A DNA stretch of 64,000 nt from Mesorhizobium_K quangtriensis (GTDB lineage: Bacteria > Pseudomonadota > Alphaproteobacteria > Rhizobiales > Rhizobiaceae), in the NCBI RefSeq assembly GCF_040081925.1, contig NZ_JBEBMF010000002.1, forward strand, positions 496,001 to 560,000, in the 5' to 3' direction. Positions 1 through 9,042 of this stretch are shown here, piece after piece. A program made the translations under genes and the position numbers. Each line of letters opens with the position of its first letter. Positions within the stretch are counted from its first letter, which is position 1. The notes below the pieces were generated by a model. It was given only the letters and a program-made list of their open reading frames with translations. It ran no database searches and was not told the origin of the DNA.

Positions 1-643
1 AATCATGCCCGACGGTCTCCCGGGAGTATATATAGGGCGCGGGGACGGAGCCACTCACTCGCGGCGCGATATCGAGCCACATCGCGGCATCGACCGCCGC
101 CCTGCCCACTTCGTCGAGTCCGGCGACCGGTACAGTTACGTAAGGCACGCCGGCAGACCATATGCCGAGCTTGTGGTTTTCGAAACCAATCTCGTGCGGC
201 ACCAGCCCTAGCGCCGCAGCCACCGCCGCAGCATCGAGCGTGGCATCGATGCGTGTCGGAAGCTTCGGCAGGTCGAACTCGGCAAACGTCGGCCATTCGC
301 CCCGCGTGACGACACAGCGCACGGGACCGACCTTTTCCTCCAGCACGAGAATGCCGGCAGCGCAATCATCGCTCACGCGTTCCGCCAGCGCGACCGCCGT
401 GCCGACCGTTGGGTGGCCGGCGAAAGGTAGCTCTCCCCGCGGCATGAAAATGCGGATCGACGCCTTGTGGATCGGGTTCTTCGGCGGCAGGACAAACACT
501 GTCTCGGACAGGTTGAACTCCCGTGCGATGGCCTGCATGCGGCCGGTGTCCAGTCCCTCCGCATCCATAACGACAGCGAGCGGATTGCCTGCAAGCGCAG
601 TGTCCGCGAAGACATCGTAAACAAAATATTGACGCGATTTCAT
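1..643 (-). CDS. PhzF family isomerase/epimerase (3' end cut off)
   Basis: Reading leftwards from ATG 643, an uninterrupted frame of 214 codons runs off the window. It opens MKSRQYFVYDVF and has the PhzF hallmarks: a Glu in the SET motif near residue 47, the usual catalytic acid of the family, and FAGHPTVGTA at about 74-83. PhzF proteins catalyse isomerisation or epimerisation of small acids; phenazine synthesis is only one case and nothing nearby suggests it here. A purine-rich stretch (GGCAGGTGG) precedes the start. About 70-90 residues of the usual roughly 300 are missing because of the window edge, not because the gene is broken. The substrate is unknown. Confidence 0.9.
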   Translation of the reverse strand, partial: MKSRQYFVYDVFADTALAGNPLAVVMDAEGLDTGRMQAIAREFNLSETVFVLPPKNPIHKASIRIFMPRGELPFAGHPTVGTAVALAERVSDDCAAGILVLEEKVGPVRCVVTRGEWPTFAEFDLPKLPTRIDATLDAAAVAAALGLVPHEIGFENHKLGIWSAGVPYVTVPVAGLDEVGRAAVDAAMWLDIAPRVSGSVPAPYIYSRETVGHD

Positions 644-770
644 GGGCTTGCCACCTGCCAAAAATCAAACATGAGCGAAATTTAACTTGTAATCACCGCC
701 CGAGGGCACAAGTTCAGCGTAGGAATACGTGTGTCGGCGCGTAGCAATATCGAAAAGACATGGGCGCGCA

Positions 771-2105
771 ATGGACCAGATCGTCGACCGTAATGGCAGC
801 CTGCAGAATAGAAGTGCGCCTGAACCGCAGGAACACAAGCCGCAGTCGGCTTCCCAATCGCTCGGCCTGACCAGCGCGAAGGGCCGGAAGCGCGGTCGCG
901 GCTCGCTCTATGCGCTTGCGGCGGGTGCGCTTGCAATCCTCGCAGCCGTCGCCGGCTACTGGCAATTCGCCGGCGGATCATCCAGCCAGCCAACCTATGT
1001 CACCGCCCCGGTCGAGCCCGGCGATATCACGGTGCAGGTCTCCGCTACCGGCACGCTGCAGCCGCTGATCCAGGTCGATATTTCGAGCGAACTGTCGGGC
1101 GTCGTGCGTTCGGTGTCGGTTGACGAGAACCAGAGCGTGAAACAGGGCGAGGTGCTGGCCGAACTCGACACCACCCGCCTCGAAGCTCAGATTGACGGGG
1201 CCAGAGCCTCGGTCAAGTCGGCCGAAGCCAAGATTCTCGAATCCAAGACGACTCTTACCGAAAGTCAGCAGGCATTCACGCGCGCCGAACAGCTCCTGAA
1301 GCGAGGCATGGCCGCGCAGCAGGTGCTGGATACGGCTACAGCGACCCGCGACCGCGCCGAAGCAAACGTCGCCATGGCGGAAGCCAACCTGGCGATTGCC
1401 CAGGCCACACTGAAGCAGCAGGAAGCGGATCTCGTGAAGAGCAAGATCTATGCGCCGATCGACGGCATCGTGCTGACGCGTTCGGTCAATCCCGGCCAGA
1501 CCGTCGCTTCCTCCATGCAGGCTCCCGTCCTCTTCGTGCTGGCGGCAAATCTGGAAAACATGGAACTTGAGGCCGCGATCGACGAGGCTGACATCGGCAG
1601 CGTGAAGGCCGGACAGAGCGCGCGCTTCACCGTTGATGCCTTTCCGGAACGGACTTTCGACGCCGACATCCGCGACATCTCGTTTGCTTCGGTGACGACC
1701 GAAGGCGTCGTGACATACAACGCGCGGCTGGACGTGGATAACAGCGAACTGCTGCTGCGGCCCGGGATGACGGCTACGGTTTCGGTGGTGACGCGCGAAG
1801 CAAAAGGTGTGCTGACCGCGCCGGGCGCAGCCTTCCGCTACAGCCCGCCCGCGACGACCGAAAGCCGAGGCTTCAGCCTGCGTGACATGTTCATGCCGCG
1901 CATGGGCCCGCGCGGGCAGCGCCAGCAACAGCGTAATGCGGACCCGAGCACCCGCACCGTCTATGTCCTGAAGGACGGCGCACCGCAAGCTGCTCAGGTG
2001 AAGACCGGTTCCAGCGACGGCGAAGTTGTCGAGATCGTATCGGGTCTTTCGAAAGGCGACCACGTCATCACCGGCAGCAGAAGCGCGAGCACGCAGGGGC
2101 GATGA
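771..2105 (+). CDS. macA: MacA-like periplasmic adaptor (membrane fusion protein) of an ABC efflux system
   Basis: This 444-residue protein has a cytoplasmic N-terminal stretch, one membrane anchor (LYALAAGALAILAAVAGYW, about residues 44-62), a biotinyl-lipoyl-like half, a long alpha-helical hairpin (about 130-220, rich in A, E, Q and K) and a beta-barrel domain. That is the HlyD/MacA architecture. ATG 771 is chosen; a GTG at 729 in frame would add 14 residues with no better ribosome site. Its stop overlaps the ATG of the ATPase gene (ATGA), so the three genes are one operon. The adaptor links the MacB-type transporter to an outer-membrane channel encoded elsewhere. A 30-residue Met/Arg/Gln-rich insert lies near residue 370. 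Confidence 0.88.
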   Translation: MDQIVDRNGSLQNRSAPEPQEHKPQSASQSLGLTSAKGRKRGRGSLYALAAGALAILAAVAGYWQFAGGSSSQPTYVTAPVEPGDITVQVSATGTLQPLIQVDISSELSGVVRSVSVDENQSVKQGEVLAELDTTRLEAQIDGARASVKSAEAKILESKTTLTESQQAFTRAEQLLKRGMAAQQVLDTATATRDRAEANVAMAEANLAIAQATLKQQEADLVKSKIYAPIDGIVLTRSVNPGQTVASSMQAPVLFVLAANLENMELEAAIDEADIGSVKAGQSARFTVDAFPERTFDADIRDISFASVTTEGVVTYNARLDVDNSELLLRPGMTATVSVVTREAKGVLTAPGAAFRYSPPATTESRGFSLRDMFMPRMGPRGQRQQQRNADPSTRTVYVLKDGAPQAAQVKTGSSDGEVVEIVSGLSKGDHVITGSRSASTQGR

Positions 2106-2821
2106 TGAACATCGCGATGCGGCGCCAGCCGCTGATCACCTTCGAGAATGTCTGGAAGACCTACGGCAAGGGCGAGGCGCAGGTGCACGCCTTGGCGGGC
2201 ATCGACGTCTCCATTGGCCAGGGCGAGTTCGTCGCCATCATGGGACCTTCGGGCTCGGGCAAGTCGACGGCGATGAACATCGTCGGTTGCCTGGATACAC
2301 CCACGTCCGGCCGATACGGCTTCCTCGATGTCGATGCCGGCAAGCTAGACAGGGGCAGCCGCGCGACGCTGAGGAATCGCTACATCGGCTTCGTCTTCCA
2401 GGGCTACAACCTCCTGCCGCGTACGACAGCTGTGGAGAATGTCGAGCTCCCGCTGATCTATCGCGGTGTCGCGTCGCGAGAACGGCGAGAGCTCGCTATG
2501 AACGCGCTTGCCGATGTCGGGCTGAAGGGAAGAGAAACGCACACGCCGGCTGAACTATCAGGCGGCCAGCAGCAGCGCGTGGCGATCGCCCGCGCCATCG
2601 TGACTCGCCCTACGTTGCTCGTCGCGGACGAGCCGACAGGCAATCTCGATACCGCCCGCAGCCACGAAATCATGGATTTGTTGACGCGGCTGAACGGAGA
2701 GCTCGGCCTTACCATCGTGATGGTGACGCACGAACAGGACATCGCCGACTACGCCCGGCGCACGCTGCGGTTCCTCGACGGGCGCGTCGCCTCCGACACG
2801 ACCAGCCTGGAGACGGCGTGA
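2102..2821 (+). CDS. MacB/LolD-type ABC transporter ATPase
   Basis: The protein has 239 residues and a complete nucleotide-binding domain: Walker A GPSGSGKST (48-56), a Q-loop FQGYNLL, the signature LSGGQQQRVAIARA and Walker B LLVADEPTGNLD followed by a switch His (VTHEQ). This is the MacB/LolD/FtsE subfamily. In Escherichia coli MacB the ATPase and permease are fused, whereas here they are separate genes translated in tandem (4-base overlap with the adaptor, 1-base overlap with the permease). It powers export of macrolide-like compounds, peptides or envelope substrates; the substrate cannot be told from sequence. Confidence 0.93.
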   Translation: MMNIAMRRQPLITFENVWKTYGKGEAQVHALAGIDVSIGQGEFVAIMGPSGSGKSTAMNIVGCLDTPTSGRYGFLDVDAGKLDRGSRATLRNRYIGFVFQGYNLLPRTTAVENVELPLIYRGVASRERRELAMNALADVGLKGRETHTPAELSGGQQQRVAIARAIVTRPTLLVADEPTGNLDTARSHEIMDLLTRLNGELGLTIVMVTHEQDIADYARRTLRFLDGRVASDTTSLETA

Positions 2822-4029
2822 TGTTGTGGGAAACCATTCGCCTCGCGCTCCTTTCCGTATGGCGCAACGCCCTGCGCTCGTTCCTCACGCTGCTCGGCAT
2901 CGTCATCGGCGTCGCGGCAGTGATCGCCATGATCACCATCGGCTCGGGAACGACCGAAAAGGTTCGTAGCGACATATCCAAGCTCGGTAGCAACCTGCTG
3001 GTCGTGCAGGCGGCAAGACCGGACCGTTCCGGCTCGACCTCATTCACGCCCAAGCAACTCGAGGCCAAGGACGTTGAGGCGCTGAAGAAGGGGCTGGCGA
3101 CTGCAAAGGCAGTCGCTCCCTCGGCGCAGAAATCCGTTCGTGTGGTCTATGGCTCGCAGAACATCTCGGCGCAGGTTACGGGCACGGAGAACGACTATTT
3201 CACCGCGCGGGACTGGAACGTGGAGTCGGGTCGCGCCTTTACTGAATCCGAGATTCGCGGCGGCACGAATGTCTGCCTGATCGGCGCGACCGTGCGGAGC
3301 CAGTTCTTCGGATCCGGCGACCCCCTTGGCCAGTCCATCCGTGTGAACCGCTCGAGCTGCACGGTGATTGGCGTGCTCGAGTCCAAGGGTACGTCCGGCT
3401 TCGGCCAGGATCAGGACAATGTGGTCATGATGCCGCTCTCGGGTTTCCAGCGTCGCATCGCCGGAAACCGCGACATCGGCTCGATCTTCGTTGCGGCGGC
3501 CGATGGCGTCGCGACGTCCGACGTGCAGGCCGAGATCGAGACGATCCTGCGCGAGACACGCCGGATAGCGCCTGGCGCCGACGATAATTTCGAGATCCGC
3601 GACATGACACAGATCGCCGACGCCATGGCGAGCGCCACCACGACCATGACGGGCATGCTTGGCGCGGTGGCGGGTGTCAGCCTTCTGGTCGGGGGCATCG
3701 GCATCATGAACATCATGCTGGTGTCGGTGACCGAGCGCACCCGCGAGATTGGCATCAGGCTGGCCATCGGCGCGCATGAAAGGCACATCCTGATCCAGTT
3801 CCTCGTCGAGGCGACTGTCCTGTCGCTGCTTGGAGGATTGATTGGAATAGCACTCGGATTGTCTCTCGCTGGCGTTGCGACGGCGTTGCTCTCGATACCC
3901 TTCGCGCCGAGCATATCGATCATCCTCCTTGCCGTGGGCTTCTCCGCCCTGATCGGCATGGTGTTCGGCTTCTTCCCGGCGCTCCGGGGCGCCCGACTGG
4001 ACCCAATCGAAGCCCTGCGGCATGAGTAG
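2821..4029 (+). CDS. MacB-type ABC transporter permease (FtsX fold)
   Basis: This 402-residue permease has the FtsX/MacB topology: an N-terminal membrane helix (LTLLGIVIGVAAVIAMITIG), a periplasmic MacB_PCD domain of about 220 residues, then three C-terminal membrane helices ending in a short cytoplasmic tail (PIEALRHE, the usual family ending). The start is ATG 2821, whose A is the last base of the ATPase stop; a GTG at 2818 is the alternative. With the adaptor and ATPase it completes an inner-membrane tripartite exporter. No outer-membrane TolC gene is present in the window. Confidence 0.92.
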   Translation: MLWETIRLALLSVWRNALRSFLTLLGIVIGVAAVIAMITIGSGTTEKVRSDISKLGSNLLVVQAARPDRSGSTSFTPKQLEAKDVEALKKGLATAKAVAPSAQKSVRVVYGSQNISAQVTGTENDYFTARDWNVESGRAFTESEIRGGTNVCLIGATVRSQFFGSGDPLGQSIRVNRSSCTVIGVLESKGTSGFGQDQDNVVMMPLSGFQRRIAGNRDIGSIFVAAADGVATSDVQAEIETILRETRRIAPGADDNFEIRDMTQIADAMASATTTMTGMLGAVAGVSLLVGGIGIMNIMLVSVTERTREIGIRLAIGAHERHILIQFLVEATVLSLLGGLIGIALGLSLAGVATALLSIPFAPSISIILLAVGFSALIGMVFGFFPALRGARLDPIEALRHE

Positions 4030-4036
4030 GGTGCTA

Positions 4037-4747
4037 TTACGTCCCTGAAAAATGCCAGTCGATCATGGGCTTCATATGCTCCATCAGCCCTTCCGCCAGG
4101 TCGCGCGCGTTGCGGATGACCACCGGTCCCTCAATTTCCGGCTCGCTCTCCGCAGCGACGAAATCGCGGATGCGTGAGGTGATGCTCTCCGCGTCCTCTT
4201 CGACGAAATAACGTCGGAAGATGACGGTGCCGCGCTCGGTGGCGAGCGCATGGTATCGCTCCTCGCGACGCACATCCGAGATATCGATACCGGTCTCTTC
4301 CCTCACCTCGCGGACCATGTTGCCGTGCGCATCGACCTTGCCATCCGGAAAATCTTCCGGCTCGAAGGAACCCGCCGCGAAATAGACCTTGCCGGCATTG
4401 ACGGTGTGTGCGGCCATGCGGATGGCGATCAGCGCATTGTCGCTCGACACCAGCATCGGATGCGCGAAGGCGTGGGCAACGGTGGCGACACGATCCTTTC
4501 GCCAGTAAAGGAAGGTCGAGTAGCTGACCGCATGGCAACGGCCGTACAGACGCCCGTCGGCATAGCCGAACTCGGAAAGCAGCACGACCGTTCCGTTGAA
4601 GACCGCCGGCTTCTCCCGTACCTCCAGCGCCCAGTTTTCGGCAATGGCCTTCTCCCGGCCCTGCACGAAAGGATGCGGGGACGTATCGAGCCTCACGTCG
4701 ATGTGGTCGACCGGCAGTATGACATCGAGCGGCAGGGGATGGCTCAA
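4037..4747 (-). CDS. Nudix-like hydrolase domain protein
   Basis: This reads as a 236-residue protein. A Nudix-type helix (REVREETGID, about residues 141-150) follows a glycine-containing loop (GSFEPEDF), but the usual first Glu of the Nudix box is shifted or replaced, so the box is atypical. The start is inferred as TTG 4747: it lies 11 bases after the stop of the upstream gene, AGGA sits 8-9 bases ahead of it, and no ATG or GTG fits the beginning of the conserved part. It is probably co-transcribed with the endonuclease/phosphatase-fold gene at 4759. A nucleoside-diphosphate-linked substrate is likely but not identifiable. Confidence 0.75.
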   Translation of the reverse strand: MSHPLPLDVILPVDHIDVRLDTSPHPFVQGREKAIAENWALEVREKPAVFNGTVVLLSEFGYADGRLYGRCHAVSYSTFLYWRKDRVATVAHAFAHPMLVSSDNALIAIRMAAHTVNAGKVYFAAGSFEPEDFPDGKVDAHGNMVREVREETGIDISDVRREERYHALATERGTVIFRRYFVEEDAESITSRIRDFVAAESEPEIEGPVVIRNARDLAEGLMEHMKPMIDWHFSGT

Positions 4748-4758
4748 CGCGGCGATCC

Positions 4759-5871
4759 TCAGGCTATATCCAGCGTGACCACAACCGGACAATGATCGGA
4801 CGCCTTGGGACGATCCCAGCCGGTGCGGGGATAGCGCTCGACGTCCTGGCCCGGCGGAAAAGGCGTGCGCCAGGGCTGGCCGCCGCGCACGATATCGGGG
4901 ACGGCGGTGGCGTTGCGGGCGGCAAGTGACGGCGACAACAGGATGTAGTCGAGCTGGCACAGATGGCGCTCCTGCGGCCCGCGCGTGTGATACAACGTCC
5001 AGCGGTCCAGGGTTGGCCGGCGTTCGACGATGTTTTCGCAGAAACCGCCGGCAACCAGCGTATGGACGCTCGATGCCGTCTCCTCCGTTGGCTCGAAGGT
5101 GAAGTCGCCGAAGGTGTCTCCGCCGATGACTACCCTTTCGCGATAGTCGTTGAGGTCGCCGCAAATCATCCACCGCTCGCTTCCGGCGTGTTCCTTGCCG
5201 AAGCGTTCCTCGATGATATGACGTACTGCCAGCGCCTCCGCGTGGCGGATCGGCATGGTGGCCTGGCGTCCGTCCATTCCGTTGCGCGGGCTGCCCATTG
5301 ATTTGAAGTGCACGGAATAGATGGTCAGCGGGCGGCCAGCGACGGTAACGTCGATCTCCAGGCAGTCCCGCCTGAAGATGCGCTCATGCGGCTCCTCGCC
5401 GAGCGCTGCGAGTTCGGGCGTATGCAGTCCGAGGTCGGCATAGGTGAGATGCGCATGGCTGGTCATGCGCACGAACTCTATCGGCTGGCCGTGCGCCGTT
5501 TCCGAACGCAGCATAACGGCGACATCGATGCCGCGCGAGTCGTTGCCTGACGTCGTGTACTTCTGGCGATAACCCTGCCCGACCATCTTGAATAGATAAC
5601 CGTATTCGAATGCCTTCAAGGCCTCCATGTTGTCGACCTCCTGAAGGCACAGGATGTCGGCCCGCGTGGCCGCGATGGCGAGCGCGGTCAGCTGGCGCGT
5701 GTCGTCGGCGTGCGCGATCGTCCGCGCCTGCTCAAGCGCCCGGTACTCGGCCTCGTTGGCGATCTCGAAGAGTGCCAGCGTCCGGTCTTGCTGCAACTGG
5801 TTACGATAGCCGGAATAGTCGAACCTGTTCATCAGGTTCTCGACATTGAAGGTGGCGATGCGCAGCGACAT
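4759..5871 (-). CDS. Endonuclease/exonuclease/phosphatase (EEP) family protein
   Basis: The 370-residue protein has the EEP-fold metal-dependent phosphoesterase motifs in order: ATFNVENL near the N-terminus, LCLQEVDN (metal-binding Glu), SVHFKS, ICGDLND, and the C-terminal ASDHCPVV (catalytic His). Start ATG 5871 begins MSLRIATFNVENLM; a longer reading from 5892 adds seven residues. No signal peptide is seen, so it is probably cytoplasmic. The family covers nucleases, phosphatases and lipid phosphoesterases; sequence alone does not choose between them. It is followed at 11 bases by the Nudix gene. Confidence 0.88.
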   Translation of the reverse strand: MSLRIATFNVENLMNRFDYSGYRNQLQQDRTLALFEIANEAEYRALEQARTIAHADDTRQLTALAIAATRADILCLQEVDNMEALKAFEYGYLFKMVGQGYRQKYTTSGNDSRGIDVAVMLRSETAHGQPIEFVRMTSHAHLTYADLGLHTPELAALGEEPHERIFRRDCLEIDVTVAGRPLTIYSVHFKSMGSPRNGMDGRQATMPIRHAEALAVRHIIEERFGKEHAGSERWMICGDLNDYRERVVIGGDTFGDFTFEPTEETASSVHTLVAGGFCENIVERRPTLDRWTLYHTRGPQERHLCQLDYILLSPSLAARNATAVPDIVRGGQPWRTPFPPGQDVERYPRTGWDRPKASDHCPVVVTLDIA

Positions 5872-6117
5872 GGGCTCGACCTTTGCCCACAACTGTCGGC
5901 GAACACAAGTATTGCGACCGCTTCTGGCTAGGGATCAAAAATCAGGCCGCAACAATCGCGCTATGGTTGAGCCTTCCTGCCCCAGCTGCACGAAAGCCGC
6001 GCATCCCACGGATTTTGCAGCGGAATTTGCAACCCACGACGCATTTTCCCGTTTACGGGTGCGGGAGACGGCGTGATACTCGGACCCGAATGAATCAAGA
6101 AGAAGCGGAGGACCGGT

Positions 6118-6411
6118 ATGCCCGGACCGACCGACGCTCCCCCGCCGAGGGAACACCGGCGCCGCGTCCTGAAAAGGGCGGCGATCATTTCGGGCATAAA
6201 CGACTCTGTCGTGCAATGCACGATCCGCAACATGCACGAACATGGAGCGGAACTTGTCGTGCATGCCGAGGCGCGAGTTCCCGGGGAATTTCTGCTGTTC
6301 GTGCCACTCGACAACATTGGCTATCGCGCCGAGCTACGCTGGCGCAAACGCGATCGCTGCGGTGTCAGCTTTCACGGCACCGAGCCCAAGCCATCCTGGT
6401 ACTACGGCTGA
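6118..6411 (+). CDS. Small PilZ domain protein (candidate c-di-GMP receptor)
   Basis: This 97-residue protein consists of little more than one PilZ domain. It has an arginine-rich N-terminal segment (REHRRRVLKR) matching the RxxxR c-di-GMP motif, then CTIRNMHEHGAEL in the place of the D/NxSxxG motif (H replaces S), and the closing strand W...RCGVSFH. GGAGG lies a few bases before ATG 6118. It stands alone between divergent and convergent neighbours. With the diguanylate cyclase at 25688 it makes a plausible but unproven signalling link. The changed second motif makes c-di-GMP binding uncertain. Confidence 0.8.
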   Translation: MPGPTDAPPPREHRRRVLKRAAIISGINDSVVQCTIRNMHEHGAELVVHAEARVPGEFLLFVPLDNIGYRAELRWRKRDRCGVSFHGTEPKPSWYYG

Positions 6412-6423
6412 TGCCAACAAGAA

Positions 6424-6446
6424 GGCCGGCGGATTTCTCCGCCGAC
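6424..6446. terminator. GC-rich hairpin between convergent PilZ gene and ilvC
   Basis: An inverted repeat, CGGCGGA with TCCGCCG around a short TTTC loop, sits 13 bases after the PilZ gene stop. It lacks an immediate T-run on either strand, so it may be a weak bidirectional terminator or a processing stem. Confidence 0.4.
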
Positions 6447-6530
6447 CATGCCTTGGGAGGCGATTCTTTTTCTGTCCTTGCGCCTGCTGGGCGAGGTCCG
6501 GGGACGCAAAGACAGAATGGTGTGAATCGT

Positions 6531-7550
6531 TTAGTTCTTCGCCTTGTCGACCAGCTTGTTCTTGGCAATCCACGGCATCATGCCGCGCAGCTTTTCGCCG
6601 ACCTCTTCGATCTGGTGGCTGTCGTTCATGCGGCGGATGCCCTTGAAGCGGGAAGCGCCCGAGCGGTACTCCTGCATCCACTCCGAGGTGAACTTGCCGG
6701 TCTGGATGTCGTTGAGGACGCGCTTCATCTCGGCCTTGGTCTCGGCGGTGATGATGCGCGGGCCAGACACATACTCGCCCCACTCGGCGGTGTTGGAGAT
6801 CGAGTAGTTCATGTTCGCGATGCCGCCCTCATAGATGAGGTCGACGATCAGCTTCACCTCGTGCAGGCACTCGAAATAGGCCATCTCCGGCGCATACCCG
6901 GCCTCAACCAGCGTCTCAAAACCGGCGCGGATGAGCTCGACCAGACCGCCGCAAAGCACCACCTGCTCGCCGAACAGGTCGGTTTCGCACTCTTCCTTGA
7001 AGTTCGTCTCGATGATGCCCGAACGGCCACCACCAACGCCGCAGGCGTAGGACAGGCCGAGGTCGAGCGCGTTTCCGGAGGCATCCTGATGGACGGCCAC
7101 GAGGCATGGCACACCACCGCCCTTCTGGTATTCACCGCGCACGGTGTGGCCCGGGCCCTTCGGCGCGACCATCAGCACGTCGACGGTCTTCTTCGGCTCG
7201 ATGAGGCCGAAATGCACGTTGAGGCCGTGTGCGAAAGCGATCGCGGCGCCGTCGCGGATGTTGTCGGCGATTTCGTTCTTGTAGATGTCGGCCTGCAATT
7301 CGTCGGGAGCAGCCATCATCATCAGGTCAGCCCACTTGGCGACTTCCGCCACCGTCATGACCTTCAGGCCGTCGGCCTCGACCTTCTTGGCGGTCGGCGA
7401 ACCGGGCTTCAGACCGATTGCGATGTCCTTGACGCCGGATTCCTTGAGGTTCAGCGCATGGGCGCGTCCCTGGGAGCCGTAGCCGATGATGGCGACCTTC
7501 TTGCCCTTGATGAGATTGAGATCGGCGTCGCGATCGTAATAAACACGCAT
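6531..7550 (-). CDS. ilvC: Ketol-acid reductoisomerase (NADP+), class I
   Basis: The 339-residue protein has the length of class I KARI. It carries out the second step of isoleucine/valine synthesis, converting acetolactate or acetohydroxybutyrate to the dihydroxy acids. It begins MRVYYDRDADLNLIKGKKV, has the Rossmann motif GYGSQGRAHALNL (about 24-36), and a C-terminal knotted domain with the conserved metal-ligand segments (FGEQVVLCGGL, YEGGIANM, ISNTAEWGEY). ATG 7550 is preceded by a GGAA-type site. It lies 25 bases downstream of a TetR gene on the same strand and may be co-transcribed with it. The other ilv genes lie about 14 kb away in this window. Confidence 0.97.
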   Translation of the reverse strand: MRVYYDRDADLNLIKGKKVAIIGYGSQGRAHALNLKESGVKDIAIGLKPGSPTAKKVEADGLKVMTVAEVAKWADLMMMAAPDELQADIYKNEIADNIRDGAAIAFAHGLNVHFGLIEPKKTVDVLMVAPKGPGHTVRGEYQKGGGVPCLVAVHQDASGNALDLGLSYACGVGGGRSGIIETNFKEECETDLFGEQVVLCGGLVELIRAGFETLVEAGYAPEMAYFECLHEVKLIVDLIYEGGIANMNYSISNTAEWGEYVSGPRIITAETKAEMKRVLNDIQTGKFTSEWMQEYRSGASRFKGIRRMNDSHQIEEVGEKLRGMMPWIAKNKLVDKAKN

Positions 7551-7575
7551 GGATACGTTTCCTTCCTTGTTGATT

Positions 7576-8223
7576 TCAGGTTTGACGAATTTTGACGCGC
7601 GACGGCGCGCCGAAAAGAACGAAGAACTGTTCGACAGCCCTCCTGGCGTCCTGCTCGATCGCCGCTGGTGAGAGCTTGAGGGGATCGCCGAGTAGCAGGC
7701 GGATCTGCACGTCGCGCCCCACCAGTCCGAAAAATGTGCGGAACGTGTCTTCCACATCCTCGAAAACGAGAAGTCCGGCCGCCCTGCCCGCCTCGAGCAG
7801 CGGCTTCAGGCGTTCGCCAATCGCGAACCGGCCGTTGGCCAGCACGATCGCACCGAGGTTGCTCTTGCCCGAGGCGGCATGGCTGACCGCCACCCTGTTG
7901 AGCGCGACGGACGTCCGGCTGGAAATGACCTTAAGCCAATTGGCAGCGAAGGCCTCGAGGCTGTCACGCAGGGCCTCGGCGTCGAGTTTCTGCCGGTCGT
8001 AGTTGCCCGCGCGGACCTTGGACGCCTGCCACCGGACGGTTGCCGCGAGCAATCCCTCGCGGTCGCCGAACCATTTGTAGAGCGTTTCCTTGGAACAGCT
8101 CGCACGCCGCGCCACCGCAGTCATGGTAAGCTGGTCACCGCCCTCGACCAGAAGGTCGAGCACGGCGTCAAGCACCGCCTTCTGGCGCTCCGTCGGGGTC
8201 TCTTTTTCGGCAGTCGAGGTCAA
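7576..8223 (-). CDS. TetR/AcrR family transcriptional regulator upstream of ilvC
   Basis: The protein has a TetR helix-turn-helix (MTAVARRASCSKETLYKWFGDREGL, given here as positions about 35-59 of the 215-residue form) followed by an all-helical ligand domain. The open frame reaches GTG 8277, but the first 18 codons of that longer version overlap a near-perfect palindrome (8230-8251) that looks like an operator. TTG 8223, just inside it, is therefore preferred; neither start has a strong ribosome site. The gene sits 25 bases before ilvC on the same strand, so it may autoregulate and also affect ilvC. The ligand is unknown. Confidence 0.85.
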   Translation of the reverse strand: MTSTAEKETPTERQKAVLDAVLDLLVEGGDQLTMTAVARRASCSKETLYKWFGDREGLLAATVRWQASKVRAGNYDRQKLDAEALRDSLEAFAANWLKVISSRTSVALNRVAVSHAASGKSNLGAIVLANGRFAIGERLKPLLEAGRAAGLLVFEDVEDTFRTFFGLVGRDVQIRLLLGDPLKLSPAAIEQDARRAVEQFFVLFGAPSRVKIRQT

Positions 8224-8229
8224 TCTGAT

Positions 8230-8251
8230 AACCGTACCGTACGTTACGGTT
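8230..8251. promoter_or_regulatory. Palindromic operator candidate for the ilvC-linked TetR regulator
   Basis: The arms are AACCGTA and TACGGTT separated by eight bases whose core (CGTACG) is itself palindromic, so 20 of 22 positions are symmetric. This spacing suits a TetR dimer pair. It lies immediately upstream of the preferred TTG start of the regulator and about 170 bases before the divergent DJ-1/PfpI gene. Confidence 0.65.
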
Positions 8252-8419
8252 CGGCTGACTAGCCGGAATGTGCTCACCCGTCAATGCGGGAAGTCGCACC
8301 CGGTATGGCCCTTTCGCGTGCCAAAGATCGAAAATCGAGCCGTAGTAGTCAGATAATACCCGCTGGTGGCAGGGCTCTGTTAGCCTTCTTCAAGCGACAG
8401 ACACAGAAGGAGGAATGTG

Positions 8420-9013
8420 ATGACCGCCAGAATTCTCATGATCACGGGCGACTACACCGAAGACTACGAGACGATGGTTCCTTTCCAGACGCTGCTCGCC
8501 TGCGGCTATCAGGTCGACGCCGTCTGCCCGGGCAAGAAGGCCGGAGAGACAGTCGCAACCTCGATCCACGATTTCGAGGGCCAGCAGACCTATTCGGAAA
8601 AGCGCGGCCACAATTTCGCGCTCAACGCCACCTTCGCCTCGATCGACGTCGCCAGCTACGATGCGCTGGTGGTGCCCGGTGGACGCGCACCCGAATACCT
8701 GCGGCTCGACGACAAGGTGATCGCCATGATCCGCCACTTCTTCGAAGCCGGAAAGCCTGTCGCTGCCATTTGCCACGGCGCACAACTCCTGGCGGCTGCA
8801 AAGGTGCTCAAGGGCCGGACCTGCTCCGCATATCCAGCCTGCCGCCCCGAGGTGGAAATTGCCGGCGGCACCTACGCCGATATCCCCATTGACGGCGCGG
8901 TCACCGATGGCAATCTGGTCACCGCGCCTGCATGGCCCGCGCATCCTGCTTGGCTGAAGCAGTTCATGGCGGTATTGGCCGCAGGCGGGGCAGTCACCGA
9001 CAAGGCCGCCTGA
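8420..9013 (+). CDS. DJ-1/PfpI family protein
   Basis: This 197-residue protein has the DJ-1/PfpI glutamine-amidotransferase-like fold. The nucleophile elbow AAICHGAQLL places Cys118 with His119, and a conserved Glu14 lies in DYTEDYE, so the usual Glu-Cys-His set is present. AAGGAGGA lies 6-7 bases before ATG 8420, better than the GTG at 8417. Members act as deglycases, glyoxalases, chaperones or proteases; which applies is not clear. It is divergent from the TetR gene, and the palindrome between them could serve both. Confidence 0.88.
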   Translation: MTARILMITGDYTEDYETMVPFQTLLACGYQVDAVCPGKKAGETVATSIHDFEGQQTYSEKRGHNFALNATFASIDVASYDALVVPGGRAPEYLRLDDKVIAMIRHFFEAGKPVAAICHGAQLLAAAKVLKGRTCSAYPACRPEVEIAGGTYADIPIDGAVTDGNLVTAPAWPAHPAWLKQFMAVLAAGGAVTDKAA

Positions 9014-9042
9014 CAGAAGCACGAACGTCCCGGGAGGAGACA

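Noticed and set aside
4748..5173. N-terminal extension of the Nudix frame
   Set aside because: It overlaps the EEP gene in another frame of the same strand and is Arg/Pro-rich non-protein sequence; TTG 4747 with AGGA upstream is better.
5883..7595. 570-codon plus-strand frame over ilvC
   Set aside because: Antisense of ilvC; long open frames opposite high-GC genes are common, and it has no known motif.
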